The translations under genes and the position numbers were made by a program. Of a stretch of DNA of 14,905 nt, positions 1-5,099 are shown piece by piece. How positions within the stretch are numbered: the first letter of the stretch is position 1; the number at the start of each line of letters is the position of its first letter. The notes below the pieces were generated by a model. The model saw nothing but the letters and a program-made list of their open reading frames with translations, made no database searches and was not told where the DNA came from. The stretch lies in NCBI GenBank assembly GCA_002389995.1, contig DGRR01000204.1:1-14905 (forward strand), given 5' to 3'. The stretch is from Ruminococcus sp. UBA4383. Lineage in GTDB: Bacteria; Bacillota; Clostridia; Oscillospirales; Ruminococcaceae.

Positions 1-90
1 GAAAGATTTATGGAAAAAGTAGAGGATTCAATTATCTGCACCGATATTATGGGGAGCGACCACTGCCCCGTATGCCTTGTCACAAAATAG
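1..90 (+). CDS. Exodeoxyribonuclease III (ExoA/Xth family), C-terminal fragment
   Basis: Only the last 29 codons are inside the window; the gene begins upstream. The visible reading frame ends in MGSDHCPVCLV followed by TK and a TAG stop. The GSDHCPV motif is the terminal catalytic segment of the AP endonuclease/exonuclease III family, in which the Asp-His pair sits in the active site of the Mg-dependent phosphodiesterase. Family members repair abasic sites and degrade duplex DNA from 3' ends. The stop overlaps the ribosome binding site of the next gene (AGGAG at 89-93), so the two are probably cotranscribed. The family call rests on this short tail only; the rest of the protein cannot be checked here. 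Confidence 0.8.
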   Translation, partial: ERFMEKVEDSIICTDIMGSDHCPVCLVTK

Positions 91-98
91 GAGAAACT

Positions 99-308
99 AT
101 GTTTAATATTTTTTCGGAAAAGAAAATCCCCATTCCGCAGGGATTTTCAGAAAATGATGTGAAAATTGAATCGAGTATCTGCACAGGCGAGAAAACTATC
201 GGCTTTTATGACAAACATTCAAAAAAATTAATGTTTGCGGAACTCGTCAAATCAGAAAGCGATATTGATAAATTCTATAACAAATACGGTATTGAAAGGA
301 AAAAATAA
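99..308 (+). CDS. Small hypothetical protein (69 aa)
   Basis: I do not recognise this 69-residue protein. The ATG at 99 is chosen because AGGAG at 89-93 lies five bases upstream; an in-frame ATG at 72 lies inside the preceding gene and has no such site. The protein is charged, with many Lys, Asp and Glu, and has one Cys. It shows no signal peptide, membrane segment or clear motif. It starts eight bases after the ExoA-like stop, and its own stop overlaps the next start as TAATG, so it sits in a tight operon and is probably translationally coupled to its neighbour. Good spacing and coupling support a real gene; the function is unknown. Confidence 0.65.
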   Translation: MFNIFSEKKIPIPQGFSENDVKIESSICTGEKTIGFYDKHSKKLMFAELVKSESDIDKFYNKYGIERKK

Positions 309-820
309 TGGATTTTCAGAGACTTGAAAAAAATTTAATTGACAATATCTATGAGGCTCAGCTCAAAATAGGTTATGAAAAAAGACCCGTCAGCTTTAAT
401 TATACCACACAGTCACTCTGTCATCTCTTGAATGTAAATGATATAACAGAAGAAATTCTGTCTCAGTTCAGAAGCGATAAAACAGGCGATATTTCATTCC
501 GCCCCATAAAATCAGGCTGGTGCATAACCGTTTCGGAAATCGGTGCGGATTACGTTCACGAAAACTGCAAGGGCGGTTTTATCGCTGATTTGATTGAAAC
601 TGTAAGACATCACGGCAAATCCCTTGACGATATTTTTAATATTTTTAAGAAATATTCCGATAACGTCTGCATCGAACAGAAAAATAATGAGGAATTTGAC
701 TACCTTGTCTATTTCAAGGACGGTATCCCCGACAACTATTATTACTGCATCACAGATGAGGGTCTGCATATAACCTATCACAGATTTACAAAAGAGGACT
801 ATGAGGACTTTAATTTCTGA
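308..820 (+). CDS. Conserved hypothetical protein, possibly DUF3877 family (170 aa)
   Basis: This is a 170-residue, apparently cytosolic protein with no signal peptide or membrane helix. The N-terminus (MDFQRLEKNLIDNI) and the overall pattern of an N-terminal helix, a central mixed region with the motif GWCITVSEIGADYV at about residues 69-82, and an acidic aromatic-rich tail resemble the Firmicute family DUF3877 as I remember it; I could not align it. No catalytic motif is visible. The start codon shares a base with the stop of the preceding 69-aa gene (TAATG), which points to coupled translation and perhaps joint function. No GC-rich terminator hairpin follows the TGA, only AT-rich DNA leading into the rpsF promoter. 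The role is unknown. Confidence 0.7.
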   Translation: MDFQRLEKNLIDNIYEAQLKIGYEKRPVSFNYTTQSLCHLLNVNDITEEILSQFRSDKTGDISFRPIKSGWCITVSEIGADYVHENCKGGFIADLIETVRHHGKSLDDIFNIFKKYSDNVCIEQKNNEEFDYLVYFKDGIPDNYYYCITDEGLHITYHRFTKEDYEDFNF

Positions 821-827
821 TATAATT

Positions 828-880
828 AAAAAATAAATATTTATTTTCCGCTTGACATTTTATGTATAATGTGATATAAT
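828..880 (+). promoter_or_regulatory. Sigma-A promoter of rpsF-ssb-rpsR with UP-like element
   Basis: A perfect -35 TTGACA (852-857) and a perfect -10 TATAAT (875-880) are separated by 17 bp, and TG at 872-873 gives an extended -10. The predicted start of transcription is about 886-888. Immediately upstream, 828-847 is pure A/T and contains an 18-bp perfect palindrome (830-847). It occupies about -59 to -40, the place where UP elements contact the RNA polymerase alpha C-terminal domains. A second TATAAT at 865-870 is only 7 bp from the -35 and is not the functional -10. This is a very strong promoter, as expected for ribosomal protein genes. Confidence 0.93.
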
Positions 881-914
881 ATTCAAGTATCGTGATTGTG
901 CGGTATGTTATCCT

Positions 915-937
915 TGCCCGCAGTCGGTTGCAGGGCA
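915..937 (+). promoter_or_regulatory. Leader hairpin upstream of rpsF, candidate S6:S18 autoregulatory site
   Basis: The roughly 74-base leader can fold a hairpin. TGCCC (915-919) pairs with GGGCA (933-937), A932 is bulged, and GCAG (920-923) pairs with TTGC plus a G-U pair (928-931), leaving a TCGG loop (924-927). Many bacterial rpsF mRNAs carry a leader element containing CCG that is bound by the S6:S18 complex to repress the operon; CCG is present here at 918-920, and rpsR is in this operon. However, the CCG is paired in this simple fold, and I cannot confirm the known consensus. An alternative small hairpin, GGGC-ATA-GCCC (933-943), competes. A structured leader is seen; its identity is inference. 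Confidence 0.4.
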
Positions 938-960
938 TAGCCCAGAAGGAGGTGTTTATA

Positions 961-1257
961 ATGGCAAAAGTATCCGCTAAATATGAGGTAATGGTTGTTT
1001 TCAGCCTCAAAAACGGTGAAGAATCCATGAGAGCTCTCATCAATAAGTTCAAGGAGAGAATCGAGCGTCATGCTGAAGCTGTTGAAGTCAACGAGGATTG
1101 GGGTAAGCGTAAGCTTGCATATCCTATCGAGGACGAAACAGAAGGTTACTATGTAATCTATACTTTCACTTCACAGCCCGAATACCCCGCAGAGCTTTCA
1201 AGACGTCTCAATATTGCTGACGGTATTCTTCGTTCACTCGTTACTGTTGTTGAATAA
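961..1257 (+). CDS. rpsF: 30S ribosomal protein S6
   Basis: This is a 98-aa protein of the S6 family, which pairs with S18 on the central domain of 16S rRNA in the small subunit. The beginning (KYEVMVVFS), the central EDWGKRKLAYPIEDETEGYYV segment at about residues 43-63, and the LNIADGILR segment near the C-terminus are typical of S6, and the length is normal. The start at 961 is set by AAGGAGGTG at 946-954, six bases upstream; an in-frame GTG at 892 lies within the transcript leader and would add residues unlike any S6. It is the first gene of the rpsF-ssb-rpsR operon, 31 bases before ssb. Confidence 0.98.
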   Translation: MAKVSAKYEVMVVFSLKNGEESMRALINKFKERIERHAEAVEVNEDWGKRKLAYPIEDETEGYYVIYTFTSQPEYPAELSRRLNIADGILRSLVTVVE

Positions 1258-1288
1258 TTCTACTTCATTTTTTTAAGGAGGCGGTCAG

Positions 1289-1852
1289 ATGAATAAAGTT
1301 ATGTTAGTTGGCAGACTTGTTGCCGACCCCGAATTTCGCCAGAACCCGACAGCCAGTGTTTCTTGCAGAATAAGAGTTGCTGTTGACAGACGCTTTGTTG
1401 ATAAGAATACAGGCGAAAGACAGGCAGATTTCATTAACTGTACTGCATGGGGGTCAACTGCTGAGTTTGTAAACCGTTATTTCAATAAGGGTAAGCTTAT
1501 CGGCATTGAAGGTACTCTCAGAACAGGCAGTTATCAGGACAAGAATCACCCTGATGTTACTCACTATACTACTGATGTGTTGATTGAAAACGTTGAGTTT
1601 GTCGGCGGTAAATCAGAATCAGGCGGTAATAATAATTATCAGAATAACTACAATAACAACAATTATAATAACGGCTACAATAATAATGGCGGCTATAATA
1701 ATAATGGCTACAACAACGGCGGTTATGATAATAATAATTACTCTGCTCCTCCGCAGGCAGCTCCTCAGCAGCCACAGAATAATGACAGTATGTCGTATGG
1801 CAGTAATCAGGATTTTGAGGAAATTATCAGCGACGGAGATGTTCCGTTCTGA
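1289..1852 (+). CDS. ssb: Single-stranded DNA-binding protein
   Basis: This 187-aa SSB protects single-stranded DNA during replication, recombination and repair and recruits partner proteins. Residues 1-106 form the OB fold, starting MNKVMLVGRLVADPE and including the FINCTAWG segment (49-55) and the KGKLIGIEGTLRTG segment (67-80). Residues about 112-151 are an extreme Asn/Tyr/Gly-rich linker. The C-terminus ends FEEIISDGDVPF, matching the acidic partner-docking tip (family DDDIPF). AAGGAGG at 1275-1281 lies seven bases before the ATG. Its place between rpsF and rpsR is the standard Firmicute arrangement, which couples SSB supply to ribosome synthesis. The linker composition is unusual but in the expected place. 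Confidence 0.98.
   Translation: MNKVMLVGRLVADPEFRQNPTASVSCRIRVAVDRRFVDKNTGERQADFINCTAWGSTAEFVNRYFNKGKLIGIEGTLRTGSYQDKNHPDVTHYTTDVLIENVEFVGGKSESGGNNNYQNNYNNNNYNNGYNNNGGYNNNGYNNGGYDNNNYSAPPQAAPQQPQNNDSMSYGSNQDFEEIISDGDVPF
1621..1741 (+). repeat. Low-complexity AAT/TAT/GGC repeat tract encoding the SSB linker
   Basis: This tract is built from degenerate short units of AAT, AAC, TAT/TAC and GGC codons. It encodes about 40 residues made almost wholly of Asn, Tyr and Gly (units such as NNYNN, NNGY and NNNGGY). Imperfect direct copies such as GGCGGCTATAATAATAATGG-like and GGCTACAACAACGGCGG-like blocks make it prone to slippage, so linker length may vary between strains. It does not interrupt the SSB frame. 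Confidence 0.85.
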
Positions 1853-1882
1853 AAACATTACTAAGATAGGAGGATAAAGGAA

Positions 1883-2131
1883 ATGCCAATGGATAAGGAA
1901 AGAGGTCCCCGTCCCGCTAAGAAGCCCCGCAAGAAGGTTTGTATGTTCTGTGCTGACAGAATCGAGAGAATCGACTATAAAGACCTCAACAAGCTCAGAA
2001 AATGCATGACTGAGAGAGCTAAGATTCTCCCCAGACGTGTTACAGGCACTTGTGCATTCCACCAGCGTGAACTTACTGTTGCTATCAAGAGAGCAAGACA
2101 TATCGCTCTTCTCCCTTATGTAAGCGACTGA
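1883..2131 (+). CDS. rpsR: 30S ribosomal protein S18, zinc-binding (C+) form
   Basis: This 82-aa protein is S18, the partner of S6 on the 30S subunit platform. Family signatures are IDYKDLNKLRKCMTERAKILP at about residues 30-50 and the C-terminal RARHIALLPYV. Cys20 and Cys23 (CMFC) with Cys57 and His60 (CAFH) form a likely zinc site, so this is the C+ paralogue type; many bacteria carry a C- copy used under zinc limitation, and none is in this window. TAGGAGG at 1867-1873 lies nine bases before the ATG. An in-frame ATG at 1889 is possible but less well spaced. It closes the operon, followed 11 bases later by a terminator. Confidence 0.98.
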   Translation: MPMDKERGPRPAKKPRKKVCMFCADRIERIDYKDLNKLRKCMTERAKILPRRVTGTCAFHQRELTVAIKRARHIALLPYVSD

Positions 2132-2142
2132 TTGTAAAATAT

Positions 2143-2177
2143 AACTGTACAGTTTCGGCTGTGCAGTTTTTTTATTT
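2143..2177 (+). terminator. Intrinsic terminator of rpsF-ssb-rpsR
   Basis: AACTGTACAG (2143-2152) pairs over ten bases with CTGTGCAGTT (2159-2168), with one U-G pair and loop TTTCGG. The 3' arm runs into a seven-T tract (2167-2173) and three more Ts after one A. The geometry is canonical for rho-independent termination. Confidence 0.93.
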
Positions 2178-2205
2178 AAAATAATTTTATTGGTGTGGTG
2201 ATATT

Positions 2206-3582
2206 ATGGAACTTGTTGAACGTATAGGAGTAAACCTTTTTATTCAGGTAATAATAGAAATGTGGAACGGCATATTTCTGCTGATAATGATATTTTCGCT
2301 GATAATTTCCATAAGGGATAACAGAAAAAATAAGCATATAGATATTGTTATACCTTTTACAACAGACATACTTGTATTTTATATAGCATTATATATTTAC
2401 AATTTATGTAATATAATGGGAATAGTGTATGAATTTAAAACGGACAGAATATCATATTGGATAGTACACATTGCTGTTTTTGTGTATTATGTGATAGGGG
2501 CATTTCAGACACTTTTCTTTTTGCAGTTGGTCAACAGATATATTGCAAAAAAATACAGATTCAGACGGCTTAAAATACTTACGAATATTCTCCAGCTTAT
2601 GCATATAGTACCTGTTGCATTTCTCATTGCAACTCCTTTTAACGGTGCGCTTTACTATTTCACCGAAAAAAACGAATATATCAGGGGAGATTATTTCTAT
2701 GTATGGCATATTCTTTCAATCGGGACAGTAATATTTATTTTCGGGGTGTTTCTTATGTATCGCAAAAAAATAGATTCAATGTTGAAGCAGATTATGGTTA
2801 TTTTAACAGTAGTTCCTGTGATTGGCTTTATTCTGAATACAAGTTACAGTTATATAAGTTTTAACAATATATGTGTATCTGTTGCCGCACTCTTAATATT
2901 TCTTATGTATGAAAAATATAAGAATGATATGATTATAAAAAATGCTAAGGAACTTCTGACAGTTCAGGAAGAACTTGCAAAAAATAAATATGATTTGGAA
3001 AAAACTAAAAATGAAGCCCTTATTGCACAGATACAGCCCCATTTTATAAACAATTCCCTTATGGCTATACGCTCACGCTGCCGCAATTATCCGGAAATAT
3101 ATGAGAGTATCACCAATTTTTCACGCTACCTGCGCTCGCACTTTGAGGCTATCGGTGATACGGAAATGATAACGTTTGAGGAGGAAATGGAAAATATAGA
3201 GGCTTATCTCTATCTTGAACATGAAAATTACGGTGAAAAATTAAAGGTTGAATATGATATTGAACTCGATGATTTTCTTATTCCTTCACTTTCTGTTCAG
3301 CCCCTTGTTGAAAATGCAGTCCGTCATGGCGTGGCTACATATGAAATGGGCGGTATCGTGAATATAAATGTTAAAAAAATTGAAGATAAAATATATATCG
3401 ACATCATTGACAGGGGATTTGGTAAAAATAACCCCACACCCCAGCAAATAAGACGAAAAGCTGTAGGAATTGAAAATGTCCGTGCAAGATTAAGGCTTAT
3501 GGCGGGCGGAAATCTTGCGATTATCGGAAACGAAAACGGCACTACTGCACGAATTACCCTTTTGTATAACAGTGAACATTAA
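2206..3582 (+). CDS. Membrane sensor histidine kinase, LytS/YehU (His_kinase) family
   Basis: This 458-aa sensor kinase autophosphorylates on His and passes the phosphate to the response regulator encoded next to it. Residues about 15-235 hold seven hydrophobic stretches (near 15-36, 48-70, 85-108, 126-144, 165-186, 196-215 and 219-235), so the input is a multi-helix membrane domain of 7TM type. A helical linker with coiled-coil character spans about 236-270. The phosphoacceptor motif AQIQPHFINNSL places the active His at 279. The ATPase domain shows the N box PLVENAVRHG (Asn370), the G1 box DRGFG (402-406) and the GIENVRARL segment (421-429) typical of this family. GGTG at 2197-2200 lies five bases before the ATG. 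The gene starts only 28 bases after the upstream terminator and no convincing promoter is visible. The signal is unknown; the adjacent pilus genes suggest an envelope or host cue. Confidence 0.93.
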   Translation: MELVERIGVNLFIQVIIEMWNGIFLLIMIFSLIISIRDNRKNKHIDIVIPFTTDILVFYIALYIYNLCNIMGIVYEFKTDRISYWIVHIAVFVYYVIGAFQTLFFLQLVNRYIAKKYRFRRLKILTNILQLMHIVPVAFLIATPFNGALYYFTEKNEYIRGDYFYVWHILSIGTVIFIFGVFLMYRKKIDSMLKQIMVILTVVPVIGFILNTSYSYISFNNICVSVAALLIFLMYEKYKNDMIIKNAKELLTVQEELAKNKYDLEKTKNEALIAQIQPHFINNSLMAIRSRCRNYPEIYESITNFSRYLRSHFEAIGDTEMITFEEEMENIEAYLYLEHENYGEKLKVEYDIELDDFLIPSLSVQPLVENAVRHGVATYEMGGIVNINVKKIEDKIYIDIIDRGFGKNNPTPQQIRRKAVGIENVRARLRLMAGGNLAIIGNENGTTARITLLYNSEH

Positions 3583-3595
3583 CAGGAGGTATACT

Positions 3596-4297
3596 ATGAT
3601 AACATTATCTGTTGACGACCAGAAATCATCTGCTGAACTTATGCAGTTCATGCTCAATAATATTGACCCTGAAGGCACACATATGATTGCAGGCAGTGCC
3701 GAGGAAGCCCTGTCACTTCTAAATAATACAGTTCAGATTGTGTTTCTTGATATAGAAATGCCCGTCATGAACGGCATAGAACTCGCTAAAAAAATAAGAG
3801 AAAAATATGACAAGATAAATATAATCTTCATAACAGGCTATATCGAATACAGCTATGAGGCATACAGCACCCGTCCGAGCGGATTCCTTAAAAAACCTGT
3901 CTGCGAACAGGATATAATCCATGAACTTAATAACCTGCGTTTCCCCATAAACAAGAGAAAAGCTCCGCTGATTGTAAACTGTTCCCCCTTTGCTATTTTC
4001 CTGAAAGACCAGCCCTATGATTTCAAGCGTGACCGCACAATCGAACTTTTTGCATATCTTGTTTACCGTAACGGTGCTTTCTGCACAAACGGCGAACTGC
4101 TTGGGGCATTGTGGGGCGGAGACCCCGAAAAACAGGGGTATCTCCGCCAGCTTGTCATGGATATGCGTGAGTGCCTGCGTGAAATAAATTCGGAAAATAT
4201 TATTATCAAAAAATACGGAAAAATAGGAATAAATATAAATGAACTCAATTATGAGGGTAATCCGGCTGATATAATAGAGGAATTTCATTGGATATAA
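3596..4297 (+). CDS. Response regulator: receiver plus SARP/OmpR-type winged-helix domain
   Basis: This 233-aa regulator starts 13 bases after the kinase stop, with CAGGAGG at 3583-3589; the frame stays open upstream into the kinase gene, but only 3596 has a good site. Residues 1-117 are a receiver domain with acidic Asp7-Asp8, phosphoacceptor Asp52 in FLDIEMPVMNG, Thr80, and Lys100 in FLKKP. Residues about 125-220 resemble the winged-helix DNA-binding domain of OmpR/PhoB and SARP regulators (RTIELFAYLVYRNGAFCTN, then a recognition-helix region near 180-195). There is no BTAD domain. LytS-type kinases usually pair with LytTR regulators, so this pairing is unusual. The likely target is the repeat-bearing promoter just downstream, because SARP/OmpR proteins bind 11-bp-spaced direct repeats. 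Function is clear in type; target is inferred. Confidence 0.92.
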   Translation: MITLSVDDQKSSAELMQFMLNNIDPEGTHMIAGSAEEALSLLNNTVQIVFLDIEMPVMNGIELAKKIREKYDKINIIFITGYIEYSYEAYSTRPSGFLKKPVCEQDIIHELNNLRFPINKRKAPLIVNCSPFAIFLKDQPYDFKRDRTIELFAYLVYRNGAFCTNGELLGALWGGDPEKQGYLRQLVMDMRECLREINSENIIIKKYGKIGININELNYEGNPADIIEEFHWI

Positions 4298-4326
4298 TAT
4301 ATTTATCATATTTTATATATTAGAAT

Positions 4327-4364
4327 ATCACATAATTTTCATCATATTATCATATAATTTTCAT
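4327..4364. repeat. Pair of 16-bp direct repeats, 22-bp period
   Basis: ATCACATAATTTTCAT (4327-4342) and ATCATATAATTTTCAT (4349-4364) match at 15 of 16 positions. Their starts are 22 bp apart, about two helical turns, so the same face of DNA is presented twice. They lie 28 bp upstream of the 11-bp tandem repeat and could be a distal binding site. The region is AT-rich, which raises the chance of accidental similarity, but 15/16 with an exact two-turn spacing is notable. Confidence 0.65.
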
Positions 4365-4388
4365 ATTAATCTGAAATATTTGCCGAAA

Positions 4389-4424
4389 TTTGTAACAGTT
4401 CAGTAACAGTGGATATGATATAAT
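4389..4424 (+). promoter_or_regulatory. Activator-type promoter of the pilus operon with 11-bp tandem operator
   Basis: Two tandem 11-mers, TTTGTAACAGT (4389-4399) and TCAGTAACAGT (4400-4410), are identical over GTAACAGT. The second ends exactly 8 bp before TATAAT (4419-4424), which is extended by TG at 4416-4417. The -35 position (about 4396-4401, CAGTTC) has no useful match, so the repeats occupy the place of the -35. SARP activators such as AfsR and ActII-ORF4 bind 11-bp-period repeats whose last copy is 8 bp from the -10, and PhoB/PhoP boxes are similar. A 14-bp perfect palindrome (GATATAATTATATC, 4417-4430) overlaps the -10. Predicted transcription start is near 4431, leaving a leader of about 93 bases. 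The regulator at 3596-4297 is the obvious candidate activator; that link is inferred. Confidence 0.7.
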
Positions 4425-4523
4425 TATATCAGATATAAAGATTACATACTGGATTTTGAAAACTATATTATCATAATTGATTTTTTATAATTGTCAGATT
4501 TTTGTACATATGAGGTGAAATAA

Positions 4524-5081
4524 TTGGAAAATACCGAAAAGATGCATGAAACTGAATATAAAAATAATGAAAAGAAAAAAAAGCATCAGTCCCCTATGAA
4601 TCCGATACAGGTCTTTCTCCTTAATTTTCTCATAGTAATTACTGTCCTGTGGCTTTTATTCGGCTTTGTAATCGGTGCGGCAGTCGCTCCGAACAACGAT
4701 ATGTCACCGAATATAAAAGCTAAGGATATGCTCATATATTACAGGCTTGAAAAGGATTTCCGTTCTCAGGACGTTGCCGTGCTTTCAAAAAACAATACAA
4801 CCTATGTCGGCAGAATAGTAGCAACAGAGGGCGACAGCGTTGATATTACCGATGAGGGACAGCTCATCATCAACGGCAATATGGTCTCAGAACCCGATAT
4901 TCACGCTTCAACGCCACGATTTGATGAATTTCTGTCATATCCCGTTACACTCGGAGAAAATGAATATTTCATTCTTGCCGATTCAAGAGGCGGTGCTGAG
5001 GACAGCAGATATTATGGCTGTGTGAATTACAGCGAAATACTCGGAAAAGTCATAATGATAATCAGAAGAAACAGCATTTGA
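4524..5081 (+). CDS. SipA-like signal-peptidase-fold protein lacking the Ser-Lys dyad; probable pilus assembly factor
   Basis: This 185-aa protein has the type I signal peptidase (S26) fold: a basic N-terminus, one membrane helix (about 29-55), the substrate-site motif at NNDMSPNIKAKDML (57-70), YVGRIVATEGDSV (94-106) and the late box DSRYYG (160-165). In active enzymes the first motif carries the catalytic Ser before Met-x-Pro and the second carries the catalytic Lys before Arg. Here these are Asp59 and Gly96. SipA of Streptococcus pyogenes pilus islands has the same two changes (Asp and Gly) and acts in pilus polymerisation, not as a peptidase. It lies 18 bases before a class B sortase, matching that role. 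The TTG start is chosen because GAGGTG at 4512-4517 lies six bases upstream; ATG at 4542 has no such site. It is probably the first gene of the pilus operon. Confidence 0.88.
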   Translation: MENTEKMHETEYKNNEKKKKHQSPMNPIQVFLLNFLIVITVLWLLFGFVIGAAVAPNNDMSPNIKAKDMLIYYRLEKDFRSQDVAVLSKNNTTYVGRIVATEGDSVDITDEGQLIINGNMVSEPDIHASTPRFDEFLSYPVTLGENEYFILADSRGGAEDSRYYGCVNYSEILGKVIMIIRRNSI

Positions 5082-5099
5082 CCTTTGGGAGTGATGTAG

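Larger units (their letters stand above)
4298..4523. other. AT-rich intergenic region between regulator and pilus operon
   Basis: These 226 bases contain no gene. They hold the 16-bp direct repeats, the 11-bp tandem repeat and extended -10 annotated separately, then a leader of about 93 bases from roughly 4431. No GC-rich hairpin follows the regulator gene, so readthrough from kinase and regulator into the pilus genes cannot be excluded. A second TATAAT at 4486-4491 has no -35 partner. Confidence 0.75.

Noticed and set aside
892..960. N-terminal extension of rpsF from a GTG at 892.
   Set aside because: It starts within a few bases of the predicted transcription start, has no ribosome binding site, and the ATG at 961 has a near-perfect one and matches the normal S6 length.
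1619..2101. 160-codon open frame on the minus strand across ssb and rpsR.
   Set aside because: It is antisense to the repetitive SSB linker and to rpsR, consists largely of Ile/Val/Ala runs caused by AAT/TAT repeats read backwards, and has no ribosome binding site.
3515..3595. Upstream extension of the response regulator into the kinase gene.
   Set aside because: The extension has no family similarity; CAGGAGG before the ATG at 3596 and the standard receiver start (ITLSVDD) fix the start.
3719..4309. 196-codon open frame on the minus strand opposite the regulator.
   Set aside because: It mirrors a well-supported receiver and winged-helix coding frame, and has no recognisable motif.
4486..4491. 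Second TATAAT before the SipA-like gene as an alternative promoter.
   Set aside because: No -35 at workable spacing (TTGAAA at 4456-4461 is 24 bp away) and such hexamers are expected by chance in this AT-rich leader.
4524..5081. Active type I signal peptidase (SipW/LepB-like).
   Set aside because: The Ser and Lys positions of the conserved motifs are Asp59 and Gly96, so peptidase activity is not expected.
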